Part shown: piece after piece, positions 25,793 through 38,800 of the stretch
Layout of the letters: the number at the start of each line of letters is the position of its first letter
Position numbering within the stretch: the first letter of the stretch is position 1
Origin: Coprinopsis marcescibilis
Lineage: Eukaryota > Basidiomycota > Agaricomycetes > Agaricales > Psathyrellaceae
DNA: 64,000 nucleotides
Reading direction: 5' to 3'
NCBI GenBank assembly: GCA_004369085.1
Contig: ML210249.1
Coordinates: 1 to 64,000, forward strand
Notes under the pieces: model-generated
The model's input: the letters and a program-made list of their open reading frames with translations, nothing else
What the model was told of the DNA's origin: nothing
Databases searched by the model: none
Program-made: the position numbers and the translations under genes

Positions 25793-26094
25793 ATGTTTTC
25801 GTCGTTCTCGAAGCTATCCACCTCTAGAAAGATTGTAAGTCTGACAGGGTGTTACTTACCTGTGCTCGGCAGTAGCTAAAAGAGACACAGGCTTGGGGCT
25901 TCAGCGGTTCATTCGTTGCGTTTGGATTGACGTTCTACGCTGCGAAGCAAAGAATATCCCAAAAGAGAAAGGCGAACATGGATTATCGTATGGGTGGGGT
26001 TATTTTGCGTGTTGTCTTATCGAATTGATACTGATACCTCCCTCCGCATGCAGAACAGGATCTTAGAGCAGCGCCAACTTCTCAGTCCAAATAG
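25793..26094 (+). CDS. 59-aa single-pass membrane protein, possibly mitochondrial
   Basis: Exons 25793-25834, 25891-25987 and 26054-26094 join to 59 aa. The N-terminus (MFSSFSKLSTSRKI) is Ser- and basic-rich without acids, like a mitochondrial presequence. A single hydrophobic helix follows (AWGFSGSFVAFGLTFYAA), then a basic stretch KQRISQKRKA. An alternative acceptor at 25875 adds five residues in frame (64 aa) but leaves a 41-nt intron, shorter than others in this window. I do not recognise the family. It lies about 370 bp upstream of another small single-pass membrane protein on the same strand. Confidence 0.55.
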
Positions 26095-26462
26095 GATCTT
26101 CCAGTCGAGACAATGACGAAAATTGAGGCGCATTGGTGGACTCATATCCCGGCGACTCCGAGCTCTCGACAATACAGCCAATACAGCCCACACTGGGGCA
26201 TCTTGGTTGATCGAGGGCTGGTGACCTCATCCCTCGCAGGACATACAAATCTGAATCGGATATCCCGTTCAGTTGTTGCACGCAAGATTGGATAATACAT
26301 TGGGCAGACCCGATCTTTAGCAACCCCGACCCCTGTCTCGCATAACTGAGTCACTAATATACTAGGAATTGTATATTCCGCCCCATTTGCTTGCTATACC
26401 TTATATTTCCAATCCATTCCTTCAACAACACCCACCACATCTACAACACATCCACACGCACT
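26095..26462. other. Intergenic between two small membrane-protein genes
   Basis: This 368-bp spacer holds the 3' flank of the 59-aa gene and the promoter of the 154-aa gene. The start of the downstream gene is preceded by a CA/CCA-rich leader (caacaacacccaccacatc). No other signal is seen. Confidence 0.4.
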
Positions 26463-27039
26463 ATGGCACACAATGCTGGATCTGAGATCTCCACTGGCAG
26501 CCGGTTTGGACAAGGGAGGGTAAGTGTAGCTCGTTCTCCTGTTGCGTCCATTTCCAATGCCGCCGACTCGTTCAGACATTCCTCATCGGCGGATCCCTCG
26601 TTGCTGCCGGACTAGCAAGCTTTTACATCAACATGCTTCAGAAGAAGAAAGTGGAGCAAGCCGCGCACAAGAACCCATACCGTTCGTCTACCTCCCTGCA
26701 TGACCCTCCCACCTCGCACCTGACGTTCCAACACCAGATGAACAAGTCATCGCAGGCATCTCGCACAAGACAGAGAGAAATGAAAATCTCCAGCCCCTTA
26801 ACGTCGCCTACAGCGATTATCCCCCCGCGTACCGCAGAAATGACCACTACAGCGGTCATATGACGATTCAGGACGCAAAGGCTTCGCCCGACTACAATTC
26901 CGAGACTCGCCGCCTGGTTCCACCACCCCAGAGAGGGCGAGATGACGGCAGTGGCAAGGCCTACACCAAATCGCCGGATTACGCGAAGAACTATGGAAAG
27001 ACATCGCGGGGGAGAGAAGCACCTGTTACGATGCTTTGA
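26463..27039 (+). CDS. 154-aa single-pass membrane protein, conserved-looking hypothetical
   Basis: Exons 26463-26519, 26576-26681 and 26738-27039 give 154 aa with phases that close. The N-terminus is polar (MAHNAGSEISTGSRFGQG). It is followed by a membrane helix (TFLIGGSLVAAGLASFYI) and a basic KKK motif that would favour a matrix- or cytosol-facing tail. The C-terminal 100 residues are hydrophilic, Tyr-, Pro- and Ser-rich, and contain two related blocks, ASPDYNSETRR and KSPDYAKNYGK. No named domain is recognised. It converges on CLF1, whose stop lies about 125 bp away, so the two mRNAs may overlap at their 3' ends. Confidence 0.7.
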
Positions 27040-27163
27040 AAGGAGTACTCCGAAGAGAATCTATCTTCAGTGTATTTAGCTAACACACGCTTGTTTGAAA
27101 CAATCGTTTGCAATTACAATATGAAATGGTCTCGTTATTACAAGGAGCAGGTAAAAACAGCGA

Positions 27164-29875
27164 TTAATTTTCCCCACTAGAGCTGTCATCAGAATCATCG
27201 TCCTGTTGCGCGGCACGTTGCTTGCCATTGCTGTTGTCAGCCGGCTCGTCGTCGTCGTCCGAGTCATCGCTATCCAATGCCAGTTTCGACACGTCCAGCT
27301 TCTTCTGTCGCCAAGCCTGTGCCATCTGCAAGAATTTGAACGACGCAGGGTTGTTCTCGCGCTCGTCGTCTGGGAACACAAGCTCCCAGTCCTCCACCAT
27401 CTGTCCTGTTTCTTGGTCGAGATGACGTTTCTTGCCGACAGTCGGGAACATGCCCTCGACTTTCTTGAGCGACTCGTCTGATCCGTGTGTTTGTTCGAAG
27501 GTCTTCCACACTTCCAGCAAGGCGACACGCTATAATCGTCATCAGCATTTGGCGCGATGCAGCAGATCGTGTGAAATACCTCATGCTGCAGCCCCTTACT
27601 CTTCAAATCTCTATAAGCCCTCTCAAACACGCCCCGTGCAAGTGTTGGGTCGCCAGGAGCCAGCTTCCTCTCTCCCTCTTCCTCCTCGTCCTCCTCTTCC
27701 TCACGCTCAGATCTCGGTACAGGGATCGGCTCAGCCTCAAAGGTGGCATACGAGATCCACACCTTCACATGTCCGCTCAATGCAATCAAGCGTTCATACA
27801 ACGCTCGTGCCGCCTCACGTTCACCCTCCTCGACCTCAAAGTCGATGTACGCCTTCCAGAGAACCTCGGGCATGCTGAGAGGTGATTGCGAGACACCAAG
27901 CTCGAAGATTGCACGGGCTCTGGAAAAGTCTTGCAGTTGTGCCTCGAGTTCGGCGAATTTGATCCAAGCGGGGGAGTTGCTCGGGTCGAATTCAAGGTAT
28001 TTCTCGTATAATGTGCGGACCCGGTCGAATTCACGGAGCTGTGGACAAACTGTCAGAATACCGTGACGGCGTACATCAGTAAATTGGGTGGCCACGTACC
28101 TCAATCTCCATGTCGATATATCCCTTGAAGAGAGCTTCTTTTGGACACATTCCGATAGCAGCACCCAAGATTTTCCGCGCTGCCGGGAGTTCCAATCGGC
28201 GAAGTTCGAATTTGGCAAACATGAGCCATAGCTTTGCGAACGTGAATTGCTTGTGGGGTACTAGCTTGACGGCGGTTTGGTAGATTTCTCGGGCACGCGT
28301 ATAATCCTGGAAATAACGGGTTGAGATAACGCAAGAGGGATTGATCATGAATAATTGTATACCTTGCTTTCAATCTCTTCAAATAGAGCGTAGTTCAACC
28401 AAAGGAAGATGTATCTTCTCCAATGCCGCTTTTCGCCACCTGGTGGAACCTGGGATACAGCACGTTCGTAAACTTCACGAACGCGCCCTGCAGCGGTTTC
28501 GAGCTCCTCTGTAGTTGCGCCTTCGTCTCTCAGATCCCGGTATGCGTCTTCTTCTAGTCGAGAGTAGTCGAACCACACATCGTAGTTTCGACCGTCATGA
28601 GAAAGTTCTTCCTCGTATTGGATTCGTCGTTTTCCGAGGACGGTGCTTTCCAAGGTATTTCGAGTCCCGTGCTGTTTCTCAAATTTGGTATAGCTTGCGT
28701 AAAGTCCGGCTGACTTCGATCTGGGTATCCGGTCGAGGGCGAACTGTGCGCAAGTGAGTTATTCAGGTCAACAATGGGATAGGGCTGTTCTCATACCTTG
28801 TAGATGACTCGAGCCCGTTCGAATTCCTTTTGCCGTGTTTCCATCTTGGCAAAGGCACCAAACACGGCCTGAGCCTTTTCCACCTGTTCCTCCTCGTCTC
28901 CAAAGAACTCGAGTGCCGTCTGGAAGACTTCACGCGCTTTATCCAAACGCCCTCGGTCTTCCTCAAATTTAGCCCACTTCACCCAAACTCGAGGTTCAGG
29001 CCGGATAGCAATCCACCGCTCGTAGATTGTGCTGGCACGGTCGTACTCTTGGTATCTCTCCTCCAACTTAATGTAAGCCTGCCATGCTTTGTCCTCGGGC
29101 TCCCATTCCATCCATCGCTCGAAGACTTGACGGGCACCGGGGATGTTTTGCAGGAGCTCCTCGAGGTAAACGTATTTGTACCAAAGTTGGTCGACGCGAG
29201 GGAGGAGAGTAACAGCTCGGTCAAACAGATTGCGAGCATGTTGGACGTTGCGGTTTTTGAGCTCCATTTCGGTGTAGGAGAGCCATAGTTGGATGCTGCG
29301 CGGATCTACGTCTAGTGCACGTTCGAAGACTGAACGGGAGCGGTCGAATTCGTTTTGGGAAGCCTACAGGTCGGGACTGGTGAATATTTGGTTGATTAGT
29401 TGAGTATGGGGGGACGAACCTCCCAGTTCGCGTATTGGAGCCATTCCTTTCTAATGGTGCATCAGAAATGGTAAAGCAAGATGAGGAATGGATGGTTACA
29501 CACATACTACCACGAGTCCTCCGTATACGTTCCTCAAATTCTTTCCGCTTCCTACCCCGATACTCGCTGAGTTCCTCAAAGTCTTCGACGCGTTGTTTCG
29601 GTGCTCGGAACGCAGTTTCTTGTCTCTCTTGGGCCTATTAAGAAGTCAGTTCAGATCCAAGCCTCTTTCATTGGCATATTACATACCTCGCGCAAGAGCT
29701 GCTCAGCTGTAATCTGTTACAAATGTAAACCAGTCAGACTGCATTGAATTCATTTCAGGTTTAACCTACTTGGATAGCGGCTGGCGCCCGGTTTTTTATT
29801 CTAAGCACGATATTCAGTATCTCTGACTAGATATGTTGTAAAGAACGCATACCTTGGGGCCCTACCGTCCTGCAT
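27164..29875 (-). CDS. CLF1: Pre-mRNA splicing factor Clf1/Syf3 (crooked neck, HAT repeats)
   Basis: Nuclear scaffold of the Prp19-associated (NTC) complex needed for spliceosome activation. Translation starts at 29875 with [20 protein letters not shown] and a 23-nt first exon, followed by the conserved [10 protein letters not shown]. An array of half-a-TPR (HAT) repeats covers nearly the whole protein, with the hallmark Trp, Tyr and Glu/Arg spacing ([57 protein letters not shown]). An acidic insert ([11 protein letters not shown]) lies in the later repeats. The tail is acidic and low-complexity ([11 protein letters not shown], ending DDSSSGEN). At least nine exons are visible. The protein is full length for the family, with no breaks. 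Confidence 0.93.
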
Positions 29876-30286
29876 TGTGAAATACCGAGGTGTTATGGAT
29901 GGATCGAAGGCTACTGCTACTACGGCGGGTCACTGATTCGATTCCGAGTATGTGCGTATTTGTTGAAACCATCTGACTCAAGCAGAACCACACAAATCGA
30001 AGACGCGGTTCAATCTAGTTTTCCGAGGTTCTAATCCCAGAGAAAAACGGCAATACCAGCTCTTGAAAGCTTGATCTATACCTTACTTTTTTTCCAGAGA
30101 TATGTTGCCATATTGAATCAATGAAGTGACCAAGAAAACGGAAAACGCGGTCGTGTGCCAGCGGTAACAGGCTCCGACGCGCTGGACTAAATTGGTCCCG
30201 GGTTTCCTTGGCAAAGCCAACTTGTTGACTTCATACCATCACAGAACCACTTTGCTCTGCTCTTTTTACCATCTAATTACCACATC
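29876..30286. promoter_or_regulatory. Divergent CLF1/YCG1 promoter region
   Basis: A 411-bp spacer separates the two start codons. It must hold both promoters. No clear TATA box is seen on the plus side, which is usual for housekeeping genes; pyrimidine-rich tracts occur near 30095 and 30255-30275. Confidence 0.5.
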
Positions 30287-33200
30287 ATGGCTGTTGTGAG
30301 GATATCAAGGAAACTCGATCCAGCCTCCAGAGCACGACTGTTCAACATATGCAAAGAAATATCTGTAATATTTGATGAGGCCCAGCGGACAATCGTAAAC
30401 CACGACAAGAACAGTGTTGCATTGTCTAAATTACTGGACGAAGCCGCAGAGATCAAACGACCAACGAAGGATCCCGACGTATTTAAGCTTGACGGCGAAG
30501 CGGTGTTCTGTGAGGCCTTCCTTTCCGCTGTCATGAACTTCATGGCTGCCCCAAGGAGTGCTGATGCACCCGCTGAACGAGTAGCAAAGTTCATGGCAGT
30601 GTTCATCCCCTATCTAAACTATAGAGGTATGGGCTTCCTTTACGTATTGTTCCCTCAGCTTATCTATAACCGATGAAGATTACGAGGATTCCTTCAACTT
30701 GACTGCAGACGATGACCCTTTGATCTACCGCGAAGCACTCGTCCACGAATTTATAAATCTCCTGGTGGCCGGGTTTAAAGCGTCCAAAGCAGTCATTCGA
30801 TATCGTGTGTTTCAAATGCTGTCGGAAACCATCAAACATTTTACTAAGCTCAGGTATGTACTTGAAAGGCTCGCGTCTGACCATTAGGACCCATCATCGT
30901 TTCAGTGATTCGACATACAGCACTCTCCAGGAGAACCTCATTGAACGCCTAGACGCTAAGGATACAGGAATCCGGGCCAAAGTGGCGGCTTGTATAGCCT
31001 ACCTTTCTACAAACAAAGCCAACAACGACAAAGAAGAAATGCAAAGATTGGAAGCCGCATTCCACCGCCTCCTTGAAATGTTCGAATTCGACGAGTACGT
31101 CTACACTGATGTCTCATTGTTTGTGTAGTCGTTTACTCTTCTTCAGAACGGAGGTCCGCAAGTCCATCCTTGCCAATCTCCAGGTCAACAATGCAACTTT
31201 GCAGCATGTTTTACGCAGAACGCGCGATGTTGACGTTTCCGTCAGGAAGGCAGTGTACACGAAGATCAGAAAGAATGTAATGATAGACGCTGGTCTGGAA
31301 GTTAAAGCAAAAGGGGAATGCCATCCGACCAAGCTTTCGGTAGCGTGGAAAGTTTGGATCCTCAAGCACGGGCTAAGAGACCGGGAACCAGCAGTCATAC
31401 GCGAGACTGAGAAATTGGTCGATGAATGGCTTTCCCTCTACGACACGGCATCGGTGAAGCCGGACCCCGACGATGATCCTGAAGCCGTCGCGAGGGCAGA
31501 CTACCCCCTCCTCTGCCTTCTCGAAGACTTCGAGATTGCGTCGCTTGACCCAGAATCCCGAAACTACGTCGCTAGGATGGCCAAGTATATTTTCAAGAGT
31601 AACCCCAAAATGTTCAATGATATCGCCTTCGGAGGTAAGTTTGAACTGATGTTGCATCTTTGATTTTCTCTCTAACTATCGCCGCAGATAAATATTGGCG
31701 GGAGATTCGACCAGAAAATGCGATCATTGCTCGTTCATTCGTGGAATATTGCAGAGACAACAAGATAGACGCAATGCTGGACGACAAACTGCCCACGGTC
31801 GCCAGTATGGCGGGTCTCATTAGAGATCACTATCGCAACCTCACAGATGCCTACGGTTCGGTGGAAAGCAACAACAGAATCAGAGAATACCAGGAGGCCG
31901 GTGAAGCCATTCTTTCCGAGCTACTTATAATCGCTGCGCTTCTCGACTTTTCTGATCATATTGGGAATCAAGCAATGCGCGACACTATTAGTACGAATTT
32001 CACCATCTCTAAGTTCCAACGGACTCAAACAAGCCGGCTTTATAGCACTGATGATCTCCGAGAATCGACTGTCGGACTATCCCGCGAATCTTTGCGTAGC
32101 GATCCTCAAGTCTGCATCTAGAACTGAACGGGACTTCATCAATATCGGCGTGCGACTGATTCGAGACCTAAATCCAACAAATCCAACAAACGATGATGAA
32201 GACACGGAGCGGGAAGAACAGGATGAAAAAGCGAAAAATCAGCTTGACCTACTCAATCTTCGGCGTCTTATCCTTTTTCGCTCGTTTCTTGAACTCCTTG
32301 AAGGGGTACGCACCCCGTTTCACTATGATATGCTGATATCGATATCTGACCTAGAACGCACCCAGGAATATCAGAAAAATGGCCACCTTTCACACATCAT
32401 AGAGACACTTGTCGCTCCCACCATTAAGCGGGCTGACGTTTCTGGCAGTAAACCAGAGCAAGATGACAAGGACTCTCCGGAGCGTATCCGTCATTCGCTT
32501 TTTGTGAATGCAGTCCTGTGCTCAACCTTGTTTGCCCTCGCCGTCAAGGTAGGTCAAACCATCGTTTCCGATCATTCAGGCTGCTAAAGACTCCTTAGCC
32601 CTTCGCATCTCAGGTGTATCAGGACCTCGTCGGAATTTTGAAAGCCAAACGATTCTCAGGCGAGATTTATGTCACCCTCGTCAAAAGCATATTCGACTTG
32701 GTCCTCATGTGGGAGTATTCCCTTTTCGAAGGTTCGGAAGAGAAGTTATCGGTGCGTCACCTTACTAGTAGTCAGAATGTCGGATATAGACGTGTTGAGA
32801 TCTCCTTCTGTAGCATGAGGATATCCAAACCAGCTTGATTGACCGAATTGACTCTCAAGAGGAAAATCCAGAAGCACTGGCTTACGCTTGTCAAGGTCTT
32901 TCCAAATTGGTGAACACCGGTTTCATTAAAGATCTTGAAGTATGTGTGTTTTTCTATCATTGTAGTCCTCTCGCAATTGATTATATGGACTGGTTAGGGC
33001 ATCGTGAACCTTTATAAGGTGTCTGTGTTGCCTTTTACTGCGGGTAATCAAGGGGTTCGGCAAAGCGTAGATCCATTCTTCATCCGGTTCAGCGGTACCC
33101 CACGCGGAAAACAGAAATTACAAGAGGTACGCGGAGAAAGGCCGTTATACAAAAGGTAATAATACTCAACTTGGTTATAGAGCTTCATCCATACCTTTGA

Positions 33201-34661
33201 AAGTCTATCCAAAGAACGCACGAGGCTGGGTAATCCTGAGGATATGGTTGAACCCAATACGATATGCGAGATGTTTCAAACCTATCTTGCGGTGCCGCTG
33301 ATTGACCAACTTGCCAATACTGAGTATGTTGTACTGGTTGCCGCCACGGTATCAACTGATGTTCTTTTCAGAGAGGCTAAAGAAGTTATTGAAAACGTTG
33401 ATCTCAAAATGGCTAAGCATATTCTGGAAGCTTTGTTTGAAAGGGAGCACAAATATAACAGTATGTTGTGCTTGATCCGGAAGAATTTTCCTGCTCACGC
33501 AAATCCGTTTATAGAGGACGAAAAGAGAGCCTTGTACAAGTTCCTTTCAAAGTTGAATCTCCGTAAGACCGCACATGATGTTCAAATCTGGGGTGTAAAA
33601 TACCTTGCGAAAGAATTGAGCATGGTATGTGACTCTTTCTTGTTGACCTGACTGCCGCTGACCCGGGCTTGACAGTGCCATCCTCCGAGCGAAAGCATGA
33701 CCCAAAGAAATTTACAGACGTTCGAAAACAATTTCGCGAAAACTTATGCTGAGCAATTGGAAGCTATGACCGACGAGGAGTATGCAAAGCTAGAAGACCT
33801 TCAGGAGATACAGGACTTTGTAGCAAGTATCAGACCGGATATTCAAAATGACCTTCTGGACGGGGATGCGGGGAATAGGCGATGTAGTCTGAGGAGCAAG
33901 AGGTGGGTGGTCTCCGTTGGACATCCTTTTCTGTATGGGAGGACTGAGTTGTTTCAACAGACGATTTAGCACTGGTGCTTCGGAAGACGTAGATGTAAAG
34001 CCAGACATTGCGGATCTCTCAGCGAAGTAAGTGATTTTTTTGGAGCATGTCGAGTCAGTTGAGGGTAACATGGATAATCTTCAGGCGGCATCGACTTACG
34101 AGCCCAGAACGCGAACCCACTGAGGCGGGATCGTCACGCTCGGCTATGAGCACGCCTGCGCCTGCACCACTTCCGAATCCCCCACTTACTGGCACGGACC
34201 GGCCACCAAGGCCAAGACCCAGGCCGAGGAAAAAGTGCGTATCCGGTGTTCACTCCTCACCCGTCTTGTTGAGTTCAGAGAGAATTTACCATTCCAATTA
34301 TATTTTCTACAGACCTTCACTAGCACCTTCCGAGCCCCGAGAAGTCATTGAAATCAGCTCCGATTCAGACGAGGAAGTCCCACCGCCCAAATCCACTCGA
34401 ACCCGCCTTCCAGAGCCTCTGGAAGTGAAGGAGGAAGAACCAGAGGATGCCAATAGGGCTATCAGCAACCTACTCGGTCCGAGAGCGAATGAGACGTACG
34501 ACTCGATAATGGATTCCACACGAACCGATTCAATAATGGACTCCACGCGGATGACCGATTCAATAATGGATCCCTCCCTTGCGCCCCCTGACTCTGATGA
34601 CTCGGACGCCGACGATGTTCTGGACGGATTGCAGTATTATGATTCTTCGGAATCGGAATAG
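30287..34661 (+). CDS. YCG1: Condensin complex subunit 3 (CAP-G / Ycg1 / Cnd3)
   Basis: HEAT-repeat subunit of condensin that binds the kleisin Brn1 and clamps DNA for mitotic chromosome compaction. The N-terminal region (IFDEAQRTIVNHDKN) is followed by repeats such as YRVFQMLSETIKHF and by the signature stretch VRKSILANLQVN ... RTRDVDVSVRKAVYTKI, typical of CAP-G. The Cnd3 C-terminal domain begins near 31660 and continues through several short introns to about 33850. The tail (34050-34661) is low-complexity: Pro/Arg-rich, then acidic VIEISSDSDEEVPPP, then three near-copies of DSIMDSTR, ending SSESE. The start is the first ATG after the divergent promoter. About a dozen exons; some 3' junctions (33600-34320) are my best reading only. 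Confidence 0.88.
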
Positions 34662-34969
34662 ATTCCTTCGCTTGCTTGCGGTACGGATGCAGTTTGCCGG
34701 CTGCCACATACTATACTTGACCACACTTGATGTGTGCTGGACTTCCTTTATATTTGACCATGTTCGTTCCTCTCCAAACCCTTCGTGTTTCCTACTTTTA
34801 CACAACCATAGCAATATCTTAACCGTACTAAATCGTATATTTCCGCACATATTTTATCGTATAACATTTCTGTCTACTCATCCGTAATATTTCATCGTTC
34901 GTTCGCGTTACATCGACAAGATATATACTATGCCTTTGCGGCGGACCATCCTCCTGCAACTCTCCGCTT
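34662..34969. other. Convergent 3' intergenic spacer
   Basis: This 308-bp AT-rich spacer separates the stop codons of the condensin gene (plus) and the PHD-finger gene (minus). It likely holds both polyadenylation sites. No gene is seen. Confidence 0.4.
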
Positions 34970-35340
34970 TCAACCACCTCCTGCGCGCTTCGTGTTCCGT
35001 TGTGCGTTCCGTTTCGCATTCCGTTTCGACTTGCAGCCACCACAATACCACTTCCCCCTTGGCGGAGCACTAAGGCCCGTGCAAGCCATATGGAACTGAA
35101 TAAGATTATAACATTAGCACTTGAAAGTGGACAGGATATTAGAGGACGTACCCATTCCATTTCACAAGTACCCTCGTCACACGCAATCATTTCACCAGAA
35201 CCGACACCGTTGCAGAAGCAATATATGGTATCAGCCTCGCCATCAACATCAGTGCCATCCAAGACCCCATTGTCGGTGGTGAATGGGGTCGCGGTGCCGG
35301 CGACGACGTGTGCGCTTTCTGCGTTCCTTGATTCAGGCAT
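34970..35340 (-). CDS. ING-type PHD-finger protein (5' end unresolved)
   Basis: Two exons are secure: 35340-35152 and 35095-34970. They encode a PHD finger with the ING signature: YCFCNGVGSGEMIACDEGTC, then EW joined by splicing to FHMACTGL and KWYCGGC. That supplies the Cys4-His-Cys3 zinc ligands and the Tyr and Trp of the H3K4me3-binding cage. ING proteins recruit histone acetyltransferase or deacetylase complexes to active promoters. The tail is very basic, made of near-repeats KRNAKRNAQRN. The ING N-terminal coiled-coil is not visible in this frame. A possible upstream exon (NQADARKFEYTLSSKARVQM, about 35480-35560) is in another frame and could not be joined with confidence. The start at 35340 is therefore the minimum. 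Confidence 0.7.
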
Positions 35341-35888
35341 TCCGGGGTTGGGAACTCCCAAAAGCACTCGATTGTGGCGGAAGATCGTAGTAAGGTGGCA
35401 ACACAACCTGTGTGCTGCGAAAGTCAAGCCCTGGCTTTGATTGTAATTGAAACCCCGTCAGAGCTCGATTTAGGTTTTCTGCTTCTGACATTTGGACTCG
35501 CGCTTTGCTGGATAATGTATATTCAAACTTTCTGGCATCTGCCTGATTGTTGCAGAAGTCCGTCCAGCGACTCGGAAATCAGCCGCGGCTACACTTCGAC
35601 CGCAACCACCATCATCAACTAGCAAAAGTCTCGATAGAACTCGTCGCGACCATAACCTCAGGCCGTCACAAAAATGGCTATAGACGGGCCACTTCAAGCA
35701 ATTTGGATCGGCTGGTGGAGGACCAGGACAAATCGCAACGACACCCGACTGGGACCTGTATAGGGCTGGCACGGTCCTCTTATCTTCCGTTCAAAGCGTT
35801 TTGAAAGCAACTGGTCTTCCTTGCCTGCTTTCTTTCCGAACGATAACCTACCACACTCGTTTCAGACTGTATCAACCCCGACGTACCT
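35341..35888. promoter_or_regulatory. Divergent PHD-finger / H+-ATPase promoter region
   Basis: This 548-bp region lies upstream of the proton pump and of the supported PHD exons. It probably also contains one or more 5' exons of the PHD gene. I see no clear TATA box. Confidence 0.35.
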
Positions 35889-38800
35889 ATGAGTACGTCC
35901 AACGCTGTGGAAGGAACGCAGGTGAGTCGGTATCTCTTGTCATGCAGATATGATTGTAACATTTTGGCACCCATTGCCTTCCCAGCTCGGTGTTAACCCT
36001 CCGAATGCTGGTCAGTCCAGTCAGCCTCCAGCACCGTCGCCTCCTGTTGCGGAGAAGCGGAAGCGGGAGTACAAGGACTTTGGCCATGCAGAAGAAGAGA
36101 AGCCTGAACGTCAGTGAAACTTACCAATACTTGGCAATTCGTTTATTGACTCTACTTTTGTTGGACAATAGATGCGAAGGTGGACATGGGCACGGTACGT
36201 GACTCTTCTTTAAATCACGCGTAACAGAATGCTAAAACGACTTTAGATTCAGCTCACAGCTGAGGATCTCTATGACAAGGAGAAGGTTGACCTGGAGACG
36301 ATCGTCGTCTCCGATGTTCTCCAACTCCTTCAGTGCGATGAGAATGGGCTCAATCATGAGGAGGCGGAGCGAAGGTTACAAATTTTTGGGCCCAACAAAC
36401 TCCAAGAAACGACGGAAAACCCGTTTCTGCAGGTAAGCCGCATTGTTCTTGCTCCCAATCTTACCAATAACCTATGCAACCAGTTCTTGAGCTTTATGTG
36501 GAATCCGCTGTCATGGGTCATGGAGGCTGCTGCGGTAGTAGCTATCATTTTGTCCAACGGCCAAGGGACCCCGCCTGATTGGGAAGATTTTTGTGGTATC
36601 ATCGCTCTATTGTTTATCAACTCGGCGATTGGTTACTATGAGGAACGGAATGCGGGGAATGCAGTAAAAGCGCTGATGGATGCATTGGCACCTAAAGCCA
36701 AGGTTCGGCGGGACAATCAGTGGGTCGAGATGGAGTCGGCATACCTCGTTCCTGGAGATGTGGTTTCGTTCAAGATCGGTGACATCGTTCCGGCAGATTG
36801 TCGTCTCTTTGAGGCTATCAACGTGTCTATTGATCAGGCTGCTCTCACTGGGGAATCCCTTCCGCAATCTAAGAAATATGGAGACGAGTGTTTCTCGTAA
36901 GCTATCCTCTCCCTCTCTTATGGTGTTCTGCTGAAATAGGTTTACAGGGGCTCTACCTGCAAACAAGGAGAAGCGGAAGGCGTCGTCATTTCCACTGGCG
37001 TCAATACGTTTTTCGGTCGAGCGGCGTCTCTCGTTGGTCACGACGACGATACCACTGGTCATCTTCAAAAGATTCTAGCATACATTGGCTCCTTCTGCCT
37101 CGTCACCATTGGTATCTTCGTGATTGCTGAAATTTTTGTCCTCTATGCCGGATTCCGTTACCAATACCGTCGCGGTCTCAACAACATTTTGGTCCTTCTC
37201 ATTGGTGGGATCCCCATTGCAATGCCTACTGTTCTTTCGGTCACTTTGGCTGTCGGTGCCACTCAACTGGCCAAGTACAAGGCCATTGTCACCCGTATCA
37301 CCGCCATCGAAGAGCTCGCGGGAGTTACCATCCTATGTTCTGACAAGACCGGCACTCTCACCACCAACAAGTTGACCATCGATCGCAACACAATCAAGAC
37401 CTTCAGCCACTTCTCCGCTGACGAAGTCATCCTGTTGGCGGCTTACGCGTCTCGTACGGAGAATCAGGACGCCATCGATAGTGCAGTTGTTTCTGCCCTT
37501 GGTGACACAAAGCTTGCCCGCCAAGGTATCAAGCTCTTGGATTTCAAGCCATTCAATCCCGTGGACAAACGAACGGAGATAACATATCGTGAAGAATCGA
37601 CAGGTAAACTCAAGCGGGTAACCAAAGGGATGACTGGCATCATCATCGACCTTTGTACCCGAAACAAGACAGAACAGCAGGAGGACCAACTGGAACATGA
37701 AGTCGAGGATTACGCCCAGCGTGGACTTCGAGCGTTGGCTATCGCTTATGAAGAACTCCAGGGCGATGACCCTGCGGCTGGCGGCAACGGATTCGAGCTC
37801 ATTGGTTTGTTGGCCATCTTTGATCCCCCCCGTGAAGATACGAAACAAACCATCGAGGAGGCGTTGGAGCTTGGTGTCAAGGTCAAAATGGTCACCGGTG
37901 ATCAGCTCGCCATTGCGAAGGAAACAGGGCGGCGTCTGGGTCTCGGCGATCACATGTATCCGGCGAAGGTGTTGAAGGAAGGTCCAGGTCCTGATAGCAA
38001 GTTCAAGAATTTGGATGAAATGATCATGGACGCTGATGGTTTCGCTGGTGTCTTCCCTGAGCACAAATACGAAATTGTCCGACGACTTCAAGCACTCGGC
38101 AACCTATGCGCAATGACTGGCGATGGGGCAAACGACGCGCCTGCTCTATCCCGGGCAAACGTCGGTATTGCCGTCGAGGGTGCCACCGATGCTGCTCGAG
38201 GTGCTGCCGACATCGTCTTGACCGAACCTGGTCTCTCGACTATTGTCCACGCCATTCGACAATCTCGCATCATCTTTCAGCGTATGAGGAATTACTCGAT
38301 CTATGCATGCGCTGTTACTATTCGTATCGTTGTCTGCTTCGCCATCCTGGCCTTCACTTATAAGTTCGACTTCCCGCCTTTCATGATTCTAATTGTGGCC
38401 CTGCTTAACGATGGAACAATCATGACGCTCTCGTTGGACAGGGTTCTGCCTTCGGCAACCCCTGATGCCTGGAACCTGGCAGAAATCTTCGCATATGCGA
38501 TCGCTTATGGTCTTTACCTCACTGCCTCCACGTAGGTTTCGCAATCTAATCACTGCGGGCGAATTATTGACCTATCATCCCTCAGCGTTGCCTTGATTGT
38601 TGTTATCGTTGAAACAAACTTCTTTGAGAGGAAGTTTCATGTCACCTTAAATGACCCTACTCGTGTCAACGGCCGACTGGTCGACAAAAATGATCCTCAG
38701 CTTCATATGATTGCCTATCTCCAAGTGGCCATCATCTCTCAAGCGTTAATCTTCGTCACTCGGTCCCATAGTTTTTTCTTCATGGAGCGACCATCTTTCG

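Noticed and set aside
37333..38091. 252-codon minus-strand open frame inside PMA1
   Set aside because: It is an antisense shadow of highly biased H+-ATPase codons; no domain is seen.
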